Shown here piece after piece: positions 53,861-62,751 of a stretch of DNA of 64,000 bases. The translations under genes were made by a program, and so were the position numbers. Origin of the DNA: DASXAI01 sp963728985 (GTDB taxonomy: Bacteria; Actinomycetota; Acidimicrobiia; Acidimicrobiales; Ilumatobacteraceae); NCBI GenBank assembly GCA_963728985.1, contig CAVSME010000008.1, positions 370,428 to 434,427 on the forward strand. Reading direction: 5' to 3'. Within the stretch, counting starts at the first letter, position 1, and each line of letters starts with the position of its first letter. The notes beneath the pieces were generated by a model. It did not search any database. It had not been told where the DNA came from and saw nothing but the letters and a program-made list of their open reading frames with translations.

Positions 53861-54172
53861 GGCTCGGCCACCGCATCCACGAGCTCACGCGGCATTGCCG
53901 GCGCGCCGCTGCAGGGCGAGAACGACGCGGGCGGCGGGGTGTCCGGGCGCGGTGACTGCCGACCGCCCGTCGCCGCGACCGCGAACGAGGGAACGGGCTG
54001 CCCGTGCGTGTCGACCTCGTGCGCCTCGTGCGCCACACGAGCATGGCCGTCTCCTCATGCGGCAACGACGGCGAGCGTTCGGACGCTTGGGTGCCCAGGA
54101 TGCACTTTCGGGCAGGGGCGGTACAGTCCGGCTGGTGGCGGGCGTGACACCTCGGCGGGCCGACCGGTGACG

Positions 54173-55204
54173 ATGTCGCTGCCCGTCCTGCCCACCACAC
54201 TCGTCGGCAGCTGGCCCCAGCCGTCCTGGCTCATCGACCGGGCTCGCCTCGAGGCCCACCTGCCCGTACGCGTCAGCGCCCGCGACCTGTGGCTGGTCGA
54301 CGGGGAGCACCTCGCCGAGGCCCACGGCGACGCCATCGCCCTGGCGGTGCACGAGCAGGAACGACTCGGCCTCGACATCGTCACCGATGGCGAAGTCCGG
54401 CGGGAGAGCTACTCCAACCGCTTCGCCACTGCCCTCGACGGCATCGACCTCGACCGGCCCGGGGAGGCCGTCGATCGCACCGGGGCCACCGTTCCCGTGC
54501 CGCGGGTCGTGGGACCGATCGGCCGGCGCCAGCCTGTCGAGGTGGACGTGGTGGCGCAGGTACGCCGCTCCACCGATCGACCGCTCAAGGTCACGCTCCC
54601 AGGGCCGTTCACGATGGGCCAGCAGGCGCAGGATGACTACTACGGCGACGACGCCGAGCTGGCCATGGCCTACGCCGCCGCCGTGAACGACGAAGTGCTC
54701 GACCTGTTCGCCGCCGGCGCCGACATCGTGCAGCTCGACGAGCCCTACGTGCAGGCCCGGCCCGAGGCCGCTCGCCGTCACGCCATCGCCGCCATCGATC
54801 GAGCCCTGCAAGACGCCCCCGGCCCGACGGTGCTGCACGTCTGCTTCGGCTACGGGCGTCACGTCGCCGACAAGCCCGCCGGCTACGACTTCCTGCCTGA
54901 GCTCGACGCCTGCCGCACCGACGAGATCTCGATCGAGGCGGCCCAACCGCGCCTTGATCTGGGCGTGCTCGACGAGCTGCCGAGCAAGCGGGTGCACGTC
55001 GGCGTGCTCGACCTGCGCGACACCACCATCGAGTCGACCGATGTGGTCGCCGGCCGCATCAGGGCGGCGCTGCGGCATCTCCCGCCCGAGCGGCTGGTGA
55101 TCGCACCCGATTGCGGATGCAAGTACCTACAGCGTGAGGTGGCCTGGGCCAAGACGGCGGCCATGGTTGCCGCCACGCGGCAGGTCCGCGACGAGATCAG
55201 CTAG
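54173..55204 (+). CDS. MetE C-terminal-like (cobalamin-independent methionine synthase family) protein
   Basis: A 343-residue TIM-barrel protein. It has the family start TTLVGSWPQPSWLID, then DIVTDGEVRRESYSNRFATA and the zinc ligands: His and Cys of VLHVCFGYG, Glu of DEISIEAAQ and Cys of IAPDCGCKY. It corresponds to the catalytic half of MetE alone, as in the short MesA-type methionine synthases of archaea and some bacteria, which use other methyl donors. Start ATG at 54173 (a GTG lies 6 bases earlier). Likely a methyltransferase making methionine or a related thiol methylation. Upstream 53861-54172 holds no convincing gene. Confidence 0.88.
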   Translation: MSLPVLPTTLVGSWPQPSWLIDRARLEAHLPVRVSARDLWLVDGEHLAEAHGDAIALAVHEQERLGLDIVTDGEVRRESYSNRFATALDGIDLDRPGEAVDRTGATVPVPRVVGPIGRRQPVEVDVVAQVRRSTDRPLKVTLPGPFTMGQQAQDDYYGDDAELAMAYAAAVNDEVLDLFAAGADIVQLDEPYVQARPEAARRHAIAAIDRALQDAPGPTVLHVCFGYGRHVADKPAGYDFLPELDACRTDEISIEAAQPRLDLGVLDELPSKRVHVGVLDLRDTTIESTDVVAGRIRAALRHLPPERLVIAPDCGCKYLQREVAWAKTAAMVAATRQVRDEIS

Positions 55205-55302
55205 CGGTGAGTTTGCTCCGTTGGCGGCCGCCGATGGATTGTCCCGCGAGCGGCGCGATCGAGCCTCTGGCGCCGCGGCAGTTCATCGTCTGGGAGGTAC
55301 GA

Positions 55303-57046
55303 ATGAAGAGACTCGTACCGGCGGTCGCGACCGTGACCTGCATGGCGTTCCCTGTGGTCGTCACGTCGACCGGGGCGGGCGCCCAGGGCCCGCAGGCCGA
55401 CCAGGGGCAGGAGTTCGTCGTCCTGTACGCCGACGGCGCATCCGATGCCGCCGCCCGTGCCGCCATCACCGCCGCCGGGGGCACGATCGTCAGCGAGAAC
55501 ACCGAGGTCGGCGTGGCCACGGTCCAGACGACGAACGCCGGCTTCGCTGCCGCTGCGGGTGCGTCGGCGGCGATCGCCGGCACGGCCGCCAACCGGTTCA
55601 TCGGATCGGTGCCCCGCCTCGTCCGCGCCGACGGCAGCGCCAAGAAGCTCGACGCCGCCGAGGCCGAGGTCGAGCGCGGTGCCGGCGGCGAACCAGGCCA
55701 GCCGGAGCGGCGCGAAGACCGCGGCCGAGCCGCTGGCCGACCGCCAGTGGGACATGCAGCAGATCGGGGCCACCGTGGACGGCTCCTACCGCATCGAGCA
55801 GGGCAAGGGCGTCAAGGTGGGGATCCTCGACGCGGGCGTCGACGCCTCCCATCCGGACATCGCCCCGAACTTCGACCTCGCCGACAGCCGCAACTTCAAC
55901 ACTGATCTGCCGTTCGATGCCGACGGGAACGAGATCGACGGTCCCTGCGCCGAGGACCCCGACGGCTCGTACCAGGACCCGCCGACCGTCGACGAGGACG
56001 GTCACGGCACCCAGGTGGCGTCCACCATCGCCGCGCCGATCAACGGCATCGGCATCGCCGGCGTGGCGCCGCAGGCCACCATCGTCAACCTGCGCGCTGG
56101 TCAGGACTCCGGGTTCTTCTTCCTGCAGCCGTCGATCGACGCGCTGACGTTCGCCGGGGACCACGGCATCGACGTGGTGGACATGAGCTACTACGTGGAT
56201 CCGTGGCTGTTCGACTGCACCAACCATCCCGCTGACTCGCCCGATGAGCGGGCAGAGCAAGCGACGATCATCACGGCGATGCAGCGGGCGCTCGACTACG
56301 CCTACCGCCACGGCGTCACCCTCGTGTCGGCGGCGGGCAACGGCGCCACCGACTACACGAAGGTGATCGACGACGCCTCGAGCCCGGACTACGCGTACGA
56401 ACCGGGCAAGGAGCCGAAGGTGCGCGACATGCTCGACCCGGCTTCGTGCGTGTCCATGCCGTCGGAGGGCAATCACGTGATCTCGGTGAGCTCGACGGGC
56501 ATCTCATTGCGCAAGGCGTACTACTCGGACTACGGCAAGGGCTACGTCGACGTCGCCGCTCCCGGTCGGGATGCCTACGACACGCCCGCCAACACGCTCG
56601 ACGTCACCAAGACGGTGCTCGCGGCCTATCCCGAGTCGGTCGGTCGTGCGACCGGGACGATCGGTGACGACGGGGAGCCGACGACGGCCTCGGTCGTGAA
56701 GAGCTGCGACGCGTCAGGCAACACCTGCGCCTACTACCAGTACCTGCAGGGCACCTCGATGGCATCACCGCATGCCGTCGGCGTCGCTGCCCTGATCGTG
56801 GGCAAGCTCGGGTTCCGCGACCCGCGCGACGGCGGCAAGGCGCTGTTCCCGGCCGTGGTCGAGCTGGCATTGAAGGTGACCGCCACCAAGACCGCCTGCC
56901 CCAACCCCCGGACGTACACGTACACGTGGCACCGTCCCGACGGCTCCACGGTGACGGCCGAGGCGACGTGCGAGGGCGGCATCCTCGGGAACGGCTTCTA
57001 CGGCCGGGGCGTGATCAGCGCACTGCGGGCCGTCGGCGGGCACTAG
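55303..57046 (+). CDS. Secreted subtilase (S8) peptidase, frameshifted
   Basis: About 580 residues. A signal peptide (MKRLVPAVATVTCMAFPVVV, cleavage near AGAQG) is followed by an inhibitor-I9-like prodomain (EFVVLYADGASDAAARAAIT). At about base 55690 the frame shifts. Dropping one G joins it to WDMQQIGATVDGSYRIEQGK and the protease domain with Asp in VGILDAGVDASHPD, His in GHGTQVASTIA and Ser in LQGTSMASPHAVG. GGGAGGT precedes the ATG. It should be exported and self-processed. The lesion falls in the linker between prodomain and protease, where an indel would be hard to judge from similarity alone, but the whole protease half is intact. Confidence 0.8.
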
Positions 57047-57060
57047 CCCTCGTGACATGG

Positions 57061-57082
57061 GGCGGCCGCTGCGGTGGCCGCC
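57061..57082 (+). terminator. Stem-loop after the secreted subtilase
   Basis: GGCGGCC and GGCCGCC form a perfect 7-base GC stem with an 8-base loop, 15 bases after the subtilase stop. There is no U-run, as is common for actinobacterial terminators. Confidence 0.45.
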
Positions 57083-57102
57083 TCCGTTCCCTCCACCTCC
57101 CA

Positions 57103-57136
57103 CTCGAAAACTGGCCGGATCGTGGCCACTTTCGAG
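57103..57136. promoter_or_regulatory. Inverted repeat just upstream of the DinB gene
   Basis: CTCGAAAACTGGCC and GGCCACTTTCGAG are complementary apart from one bulge and one mismatch, around a 7-base spacer. The repeat ends 15 bases before the DinB ATG and would cover its promoter. Likely an operator of an unknown regulator. Confidence 0.45.
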
Positions 57137-57151
57137 CGCGATCATGGGTTC

Positions 57152-57691
57152 ATGACCGACACCACGTCCCTCAGCCGCGAGCGGCTCGACCTGCTCGAGG
57201 CGCTCCGGGCCCACCGCACGTTCCTGCGCACCACCGCCGAAGGCCTGACCGACGACAAGGCCCGCCTGCGCACGACGGCGAGTGAGCTGACGGTGGGCGG
57301 CATCATCAAGCACGTCGCCGCGACCGAGCAGGCCTGGGCGGCGTTCATGACCGGCGAGGGACTGCTCGGTGCGGACGTCGATATCGACTGGGCCAACCCC
57401 GACCCGGCGATCCTGGAGGCGTACAGCAACGGCTTCAAGTTGCTGCCCGACGAGAGCCTCGCCGGTGTGCTGGCGGAGTACGAGCGGGTCGCCGCCGCCA
57501 CCGACGAGCTGGTGGCCACGCTGCCCGACCTGGATGCCGAGTATCTCTTGCCGCCGGCGCCGTGGTTCAGCCCGGGGGCGGCCCGTTCGGTGCGCCGGGC
57601 GATCGTGCACATCGTGGCCGAGACCGCGCAGCACGCCGGCCACGCCGACATCATCCGCGAGGCGATCGACGGCCAGAAGACGATGGGTTAG
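57152..57691 (+). CDS. DinB-family protein
   Basis: A 179-residue four-helix-bundle protein of the DinB/YfiT type. The three metal-binding His are in IIKHVAATEQAW (residue about 53) and ETAQHAGHADIIREAIDG near the C-terminus. Family members include thiol-dependent transferases (bacillithiol, mycothiol) and many of unknown role. Start ATG at 57152. Convergent with the DUF899 gene with only three bases between the stops. Confidence 0.85.
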   Translation: MTDTTSLSRERLDLLEALRAHRTFLRTTAEGLTDDKARLRTTASELTVGGIIKHVAATEQAWAAFMTGEGLLGADVDIDWANPDPAILEAYSNGFKLLPDESLAGVLAEYERVAAATDELVATLPDLDAEYLLPPAPWFSPGAARSVRRAIVHIVAETAQHAGHADIIREAIDGQKTMG

Positions 57692-57694
57692 CTG

Positions 57695-58441
57695 CTAGGT
57701 CGCGAAGTCCGGCTGGTTGGTCCGCGGGGTGGCCGAGCGATCGGCCGGCAGCTCCCAGTCCTCCTGGCGCCCGAGGGCGGTGAGGTCGAGGAAGTAGTAC
57801 GAGCCGCCGGTGCTCTCCAACCCGCGGGCGTAGACGGAGTAGGTGCGGTAGATGTGCCCGCCGTCCTCGAGGAAGCACGTCCGTCCGGGCATGTCGTAGG
57901 GCTGCTCGGAGGTCTTCATGCTCTCGTGGCCGAGGGCGGCGTACTCGTCGAGGGTCCGGTAGTTGTACCCGTCGAACCCACGCGACGCGTCGATCGTGGC
58001 GCCGAAGTCATAGCTGAACGGACCGTCGTTGGTGGAGTACCACGGGATCGTCCAACCCCGCTTCGCTTTGTACCGCTCGAGCTTCTCGAGCGGGGCGCGG
58101 GACACGAGGGCGTAGCTGGTGTCGCGTACGTTGAGGTGGTCGATGAACCCTTGGGACAGCTCGTCGGTGCCGGCGGTGCAACTGGGGCAACCTTCGTCCC
58201 ACTCCGGGTGGAACATGAAGTGGTACACGATCAGCTGGCGACGTCCCTCGAACAGGTCGAGGAGCGACACGGTTCCATCGGGTCCCTCGAACTTGTAGGG
58301 CGTCGTCACCTCGACCATGGGCAGCTCCCGGCGCTCCGTGTTCAGCCGGTCGCGCTGGCGCGTGAACTCCTTCTCCTTCTCGAGCAGCGCACGGCGGGCG
58401 GCGGTCCACTCGTCCTGGGACACGATCTTCGGCAAGGCCAT
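57695..58441 (-). CDS. DUF899 thioredoxin-like protein
   Basis: A 248-residue protein. Hallmarks are IVSQDEWTAARRALLEKEKE at the start, IVYHFMFHPEWDEGCPSCTA near residue 90 with the Cys pair CPSC, and YRTYSVYARGLESTGGSYYF-type closing residues. DUF899 is a thioredoxin-fold family found with DinB and SRPBCC-type genes in Actinobacteria and Proteobacteria; its reaction is not known. AAGAAGGAGAA lies before the ATG at 58441. Confidence 0.88.
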   Translation of the reverse strand: MALPKIVSQDEWTAARRALLEKEKEFTRQRDRLNTERRELPMVEVTTPYKFEGPDGTVSLLDLFEGRRQLIVYHFMFHPEWDEGCPSCTAGTDELSQGFIDHLNVRDTSYALVSRAPLEKLERYKAKRGWTIPWYSTNDGPFSYDFGATIDASRGFDGYNYRTLDEYAALGHESMKTSEQPYDMPGRTCFLEDGGHIYRTYSVYARGLESTGGSYYFLDLTALGRQEDWELPADRSATPRTNQPDFAT

Positions 58442-58512
58442 GGTGGGTTCTCCTTCTTGGGACTCCCCTCACATGTTTGGACGCCCGGGTACCCGCGAAG
58501 TCATCGGTGGAG

Positions 58513-60183
58513 TCAGAACCGTCCGATGTCGTCGACGATGAGGTCGGTGCCTGACAGGCTGAACAGGCGCACGGTGCCGTCCGCTCCCACCGGGACGATG
58601 ACGAGATTGGCCACGGTCTGGTGGGCCCGTTCCTGGTTCAGGTTCGACGTCTCCGGCTGCGCCTGCCCCGACGGCCACACCGTGACGTAGCCGGGTGCGG
58701 CGGCATCGTCGGCGGTCACGTTGACGACGGCGACGGCACCGGCGGCGGCGCCGTCGAGGGCCAATGCCGTCGAGCCACCCGCCGCCAGCCGTTGCCCGGC
58801 GCCGGCGTGGCCGCTGCCGGCGCGGGTGTCCATCAGCCGTGCCGGTCCCTGCGACTGGTAGCGACCGCTGATGTCGAACCAGCCGACGAGGTCAGCGATC
58901 AGGTGGGCACCGGCGAACGTAGCGAAGCTGACGCCGCCGCTGGCACCGACGGGCACGATCACGAGGTTCTGGTTCGTCTCCCCCGCCGCGCTCACATTCA
59001 GGTTCGAGATCGGCGGCTGGTCGGTGCCGCTCGGCCAGGCGGTGACGTAGCCGGGACCGTCGGCCTCGGTGATCGTGACGTTCATGATCACCGCGCTCAC
59101 GCCGATGGTGGGTACACCGGCGGTGCCGGCGACGGGCACGTCGAGGCGCGCGCCCGGCGCTGGCTTGGGCCCGGCGTACCCGATCAGCCCGCCGGGTCGG
59201 GTATCGAGGATGCGAACGGGCGACTGGGCGTGGAGGCCGGCACCATCGGGGAACCACCCCATCACGTCGGCGACGAGGTGCGTGCCGGACTGGGTGTAGA
59301 TGCTCACCGCACCGCCGGCGCCGAGGGCGGCGATCACCAGGTTCGGGCGGGTTTGACCGGCCCGCTCGAGGTTGAGGTTCGACGCCGTTGGTCGCGTGGC
59401 TCCGGTCGGCCACACCGTGACGAAGCCGGGTGCCGTGGCCTCGGTGGCGGTGAGGTTGAGCACCACCGCGCCGGCGCCCTGGGCGGGTATGCCGGCGTGG
59501 CCCGCCAACGTCAGCTCGATCGCGTCACCCGCCGCCGGCTTCGGACCCGTGTAGCCGATCGCGGCGCGGGTATCGAGCACGCGCGTCGGCGCCACCGGCA
59601 CGAGCGTCGGCCGCGTGGGCGGCTTCGGCGGCTCGGTGGGCGGCGTCTCAGCGCAGCCGCCGGTGCCGATCAGGCTGCGAGCCTCGTCGAGGCGGAGTTG
59701 GTACCTGCCGCGGTACTGCTGGGCGGGCCGCTCGACGTCGGCGATCCACTCCCCCCACGTGCTCGGGTCCTCGCCGTACGAGGGGTCGCCGGCGGCGCGG
59801 CGCTGCTCCCGTACGGCTGTAGCCTGGTCGAGGAACCAGCGGAGTTGTAGATCCGGGTGATCGGGAAACCCGGCGTAGGTGCCCTGATTCCAGATCGCGA
59901 CGCGCATCTGGAAGTAGCCCGCGCTGTCGGCGCTACCGGGGCTGAGGTTGTGCAGGCCCGACTCGACCAGGGCGGCCATCACCGGCAGCTCCCCGGGGAT
60001 GTCGCGGCGTTGAGCGCCGTCGGCCATCCACTGGGCGATCGCAGTCGTTGGAGCGCCGTCGCCCGGATAGTCCAGCGGCGTCGCACATGGAGCTGCGCCG
60101 GTCGCTGCGGATGGCAGCAAGGTGGCAGCGAGCATCGCTAGGACGAGCAGCGCTGTCGCTCCCCGGATTCCCGCCGGCCGCAT
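58513..60183 (-). CDS. Secreted lytic-transglycosylase-like protein with three surface repeats
   Basis: A 556-residue exported protein. It has a signal peptide (IRGATALLVLAMLAATLLPS, cleavage near ATGAA), then a domain of about 130 residues with LPVMAALVESGLHNLSPGSA and DSAGYFQMR, where the Glu and the G-Y-F-Q-M stretch match the lysozyme-like transglycosylase pattern. After a Pro/Thr linker come three tandem beta repeats of about 120 residues, each opening with a P-x-R-x-(L/M)-D-T-R motif and containing a G-(F/Y)-V-T-x-W-P-(S/T)-G stretch and an A-D-(V/L)-x-G-W-F end. These repeats are frequent in large actinobacterial surface proteins. Probably peptidoglycan-active or adhesive. Start ATG at 60183, divergent from the thioesterase. 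Confidence 0.8.
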   Translation of the reverse strand: MRPAGIRGATALLVLAMLAATLLPSAATGAAPCATPLDYPGDGAPTTAIAQWMADGAQRRDIPGELPVMAALVESGLHNLSPGSADSAGYFQMRVAIWNQGTYAGFPDHPDLQLRWFLDQATAVREQRRAAGDPSYGEDPSTWGEWIADVERPAQQYRGRYQLRLDEARSLIGTGGCAETPPTEPPKPPTRPTLVPVAPTRVLDTRAAIGYTGPKPAAGDAIELTLAGHAGIPAQGAGAVVLNLTATEATAPGFVTVWPTGATRPTASNLNLERAGQTRPNLVIAALGAGGAVSIYTQSGTHLVADVMGWFPDGAGLHAQSPVRILDTRPGGLIGYAGPKPAPGARLDVPVAGTAGVPTIGVSAVIMNVTITEADGPGYVTAWPSGTDQPPISNLNVSAAGETNQNLVIVPVGASGGVSFATFAGAHLIADLVGWFDISGRYQSQGPARLMDTRAGSGHAGAGQRLAAGGSTALALDGAAAGAVAVVNVTADDAAAPGYVTVWPSGQAQPETSNLNQERAHQTVANLVIVPVGADGTVRLFSLSGTDLIVDDIGRF

Positions 60184-60233
60184 CACGCGAGGGTATGCGC
60201 GTTCAAGGCTTGCGGCGGGGAAGAATCGGCGGC

Positions 60234-61022
60234 ATGGGTCAACTCGATGACGACGCCGCCGTGTGTCCGACCGGCGACGGCACCTACACGACCCGGCTGT
60301 CATCGGCATGGAACATCGGCGCGACGCCCAACGGGGGCTATGCCATGTCGTCGACACTGCGGGCCTTGGTTGATGCGACCGGACGACCCGACCCGGTGTC
60401 GATGACGGTCCACTATCTGCGCCCGGCCATACCCGACGCCGACGGCACGATCACCACGCGCGTCGTGCGGTCAGGCCGTACGGCGACGTACGCCACGGCT
60501 GCGCTGGTGCAGGACGGGACCGAGCGTCTCACGGTGACTGCCGTGCTTGCCGACCTGTCAGCGCCCGTCAGCACGGTGCCCGACCCGGGTCTCACCGTCG
60601 CCGCGCCCGATGTCCCGCCGCCCGAGGCGTGCACCGATCGGAGCGATCTCGACCAAGGCATCGAGCTACCGCTGCTGTCTCGCGTCGAGGTGCGCGTCCG
60701 GCCTCACAGCGGCGGCCAGGCGACGATCGACGGCTGGGCCCGCTTGGGTGACGGCTCACCGCCTCTATCGACGACGCTGCCCCTGTTGGCCGACGTCTTC
60801 CCGCCGGCGTTGCACGCCACCCTGGGCCGCGTCGGATGGGTGCCCACGTTGGAGCTCACGGTCCACGTACGCCGCCGACCGTGCCCTGGCTGGGTGCAGG
60901 CCCACATCAGCTGCGACGACGTCGCCGGCGGGCTGATGATCGAAACGGGGACGCTCTGGGACTCCTCCGGTGCGCTGGTGGCCCGTGCCCGCCAGCTCGG
61001 CATGCTGCTCGCGCGAGAGTGA
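60234..61022 (+). CDS. Acyl-CoA thioesterase-like (double hot-dog) protein
   Basis: A 262-residue protein of the TesB-like/4HBT-3 group. The N-half has TRLSSAWNIGATPNGGYAMS, the characteristic P-N-G-G-Y, followed by TVHYLRPA. The C-half repeats the fold (TLELTVHVRRRPCPGWVQAH, then DSSGALVARARQLGMLL with the typical S-G-x-L-V-A-x-x-R-Q). Such enzymes hydrolyse acyl-CoA esters. Start ATG at 60234, preceded by GGCGGGGAAG. The stop is 5 bases before the nitroreductase start, so the two form an operon. Confidence 0.88.
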   Translation: MGQLDDDAAVCPTGDGTYTTRLSSAWNIGATPNGGYAMSSTLRALVDATGRPDPVSMTVHYLRPAIPDADGTITTRVVRSGRTATYATAALVQDGTERLTVTAVLADLSAPVSTVPDPGLTVAAPDVPPPEACTDRSDLDQGIELPLLSRVEVRVRPHSGGQATIDGWARLGDGSPPLSTTLPLLADVFPPALHATLGRVGWVPTLELTVHVRRRPCPGWVQAHISCDDVAGGLMIETGTLWDSSGALVARARQLGMLLARE

Positions 61023-61027
61023 GAGGA

Positions 61028-61639
61028 ATGGACTACAGCCGGCTGTCGATGCCCATCGGCGAAGCGATGTTCACCCAGCGCTCGATCCGACGCTTCAAGC
61101 CCGACCCGATACCGATGGAAGATCTCCGCCTCATCATCGAAGCGGCGGTGAAGGCGCCCAACGGCGGCAACCAGCAGGTCGGACGGTTCCTGGTCGTAAC
61201 CGATCGTGCTCGCATTGGCGAGTTCGGCCCGCTCTACCGGGAGGCGTGGTGGGCCAAGCGACGCGACGAGGGGTTCAAGGGGCCTGAAGATCTCCCGGCA
61301 CGGTATGCACCAGCGGCCGGCCTGGCCGACGTGATGTCGGAGGCGCCATGCATCGTGTTCGCGTTGGCGCTGCACAACGGTCCCGCCAACTCGGTCATCC
61401 CGGCCGTCCAGAACCTGATGCTGGCAGCCCGAGCGCTCGGCATCGGCTCCGTGCCGACGACGCTCCATCCGTCAGTCATGGATCGCTTCAACGAGATGTT
61501 CGGCATCCCCGACGATGTCCGGTTCCATCTCTGCGTGCCGCTCGGCTACCCACGGGGCAACTTCGGCCCGACGACCCGCAAGCCAACGTCGGAGACGACC
61601 TTCCTCGACCGCTGGGACGCCCCAGTCCTGTGGGGCTGA
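61028..61639 (+). CDS. Nitroreductase-family flavoprotein
   Basis: A 203-residue FMN-dependent NAD(P)H reductase-type protein. Phosphate-binding TQRSIRRFKPDPIPMEDLRL with the R-S-x-R-x-F motif is followed by AAVKAPNGGNQQVGRFLVVT (Asn/Gln contacts) and PAVQNLMLAARALGIGSVPT in the middle. GYPRGNFGPTTRKPTSE near the end fits the FMN ribityl region. It reduces nitro, quinone or enoate compounds. GAGAGGA directly before the ATG. Operon with the thioesterase. Confidence 0.9.
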   Translation: MDYSRLSMPIGEAMFTQRSIRRFKPDPIPMEDLRLIIEAAVKAPNGGNQQVGRFLVVTDRARIGEFGPLYREAWWAKRRDEGFKGPEDLPARYAPAAGLADVMSEAPCIVFALALHNGPANSVIPAVQNLMLAARALGIGSVPTTLHPSVMDRFNEMFGIPDDVRFHLCVPLGYPRGNFGPTTRKPTSETTFLDRWDAPVLWG

Positions 61640-61981
61640 GGCCCGGGCCGTCCTCGGTCGCTCGACCCTGTCTACGGCCCGTCTCGGTGATTTGGTCGTG
61701 CCGGCCGTGAAGCGGCGCGCGAGTAAGCGGCCACCTAGACCGAGATCACTTGCGGTGGCCCAGCCAAGCACGGCGTGAGGTCCGAACTGGGTAGAGGGCT
61801 TTGCAGGTCGGCGGTCCTGCCCGCGTAATACCAGCTAGACGCACGAATTGCCCATTCAGCACGAAACCACGGGACGCGGGCTGGGCGCGTGGAATCCGTG
61901 CACTCTTCTGTCATTCAAGCCTGTACCCGACGGCAGGCTGGCTGCGAGAACCGATCCGCGTAGTGACAAGCACCAAGCGAC
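61640..61981. other. Intergenic region before the toxin-antitoxin pair
   Basis: About 340 bases without a convincing gene. Contains GGCCACC/GGTGGCC as a perfect 7-base stem around an 18-base loop (about 61728-61760), possibly the terminator of the nitroreductase operon. Confidence 0.4.
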
Positions 61982-61997
61982 GAAGTAGCTATACTTC
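61982..61997 (+). promoter_or_regulatory. Palindromic promoter-operator of the toxin-antitoxin operon
   Basis: GAAGTA and TACTTC form a perfect inverted repeat with spacer GCTA. The minus 10-like hexamer TATACT (61990-61995) lies inside it. The antitoxin ATG starts 7 bases after the hexamer, so transcription should begin at or next to the ATG: a leaderless message. Binding of the antitoxin here would block the promoter. Confidence 0.65.
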
Positions 61998-62002
61998 TGG
62001 CC

Positions 62003-62287
62003 ATGTCGATGGCTGAGCAACTCCCGTTGGCGGACGTCAAGAATCGACTGTCCGAAGTGGTCGACCGCGTCCAGCGAGAGCACGGCCGCGTCGTGATCAC
62101 CAAGCACGGTCGACCCGCTGCCGTCGTGTTGAGTGTCGAGGATCTCGAGTCCCTCGAAGAGACTCTTGAGATCCTGTCCGACCCGATGGTGCTCGCCGAT
62201 ATCCGCGATGCGGAGCTCGAGCGGTCGACGGGCCTGACGAAGAAGCTCTCGAAGGATGAGGCGCTGGCTCGAATCCGCAAGCAGTGA
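62003..62287 (+). CDS. Phd/YefM-type antitoxin
   Basis: A 94-residue antitoxin. The N-terminal dimer/DNA-binding part is PLADVKNRLSEVVDRVQREH then GRVVITKHGRPAAVVLSVED, the classical Phd/YefM fold. The C-terminal part (ETLEILSDPMVLADIRDAEL, then KKLSKDEALARIRKQ) is the flexible toxin-wrapping tail. Expected to neutralise the RelE-like toxin encoded 9 bases downstream and to autorepress through the palindrome upstream. Probably translated from a leaderless message. Confidence 0.9.
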   Translation: MSMAEQLPLADVKNRLSEVVDRVQREHGRVVITKHGRPAAVVLSVEDLESLEETLEILSDPMVLADIRDAELERSTGLTKKLSKDEALARIRKQ

Positions 62288-62296
62288 CCGGCGGGG

Positions 62297-62566
62297 ATGC
62301 CACCTTACGACGTCCAGTGGGCAAGCCCAGCGCTCAGGGCTTTGGAACGCTTGCCAGAGAAGGTGGCGACCGCCGTCATCGAGTTCGTCTACGCGAGCGT
62401 TGCAGTGAGCCCGCACCGTGTTGGGCGTCCGCTGCGCTTCGAGCTCGAAGGTTTCCACAGCGCCCGTCGGGGCGACTACCGGATCGCCTACCGCATCGAC
62501 GACGACCACGCCACGATCGTGATCGACGCGATCGCTCACCGCTCCGACATCTACCGCCGACGCTGA
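62297..62566 (+). CDS. RelE/ParE-superfamily toxin
   Basis: An 89-residue basic toxin: YDVQWASPALRALERLPEKV, then RPLRFELEGFHSARRGDYRI and AYRIDDDHATIVIDAIAHRS ending DIYRRR. The Arg of RRGDYR, the Tyr of AYR and the terminal HR-x-DIYR are where RelE-type ribosome-dependent mRNA interferases have their catalytic residues. Forms a type II pair with the antitoxin. Start ATG at 62297. No gene follows in the next 185 bases. Confidence 0.9.
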   Translation: MPPYDVQWASPALRALERLPEKVATAVIEFVYASVAVSPHRVGRPLRFELEGFHSARRGDYRIAYRIDDDHATIVIDAIAHRSDIYRRR

Positions 62567-62751
62567 AGTCACCCGCCCCGTCCTCGCAGGTGTCGGATCT
62601 GAGCCGGTTGCGCACCCCCGCACGGCGGGTGTCGTCGAGCGGGATGTACCGTTGCCGCGGCTCCAGCATCGCCCAGTGTCAGTTGGGCGCGACCATCCGA
62701 CGAGCTGCTCACCAGACGGCGACGTGGCGCACCGTTGTCGCCCCTTCGCGA

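Noticed and set aside
53885..54060. Minus-strand short frame ending in VVLALQRRAGNAA, similar to the N-terminal motif of DUF4157 (injection-system-associated) proteins
   Set aside because: Only about 57 codons, stopped right after the motif, Arg-rich before it, and no injection-system genes nearby. Probably chance in high-GC sequence.
61640..61980. Search for a tRNA or small RNA between nitroreductase and toxin-antitoxin genes
   Set aside because: No cloverleaf with a T-loop GTTCGA-type sequence; only a simple 7-base stem is present.
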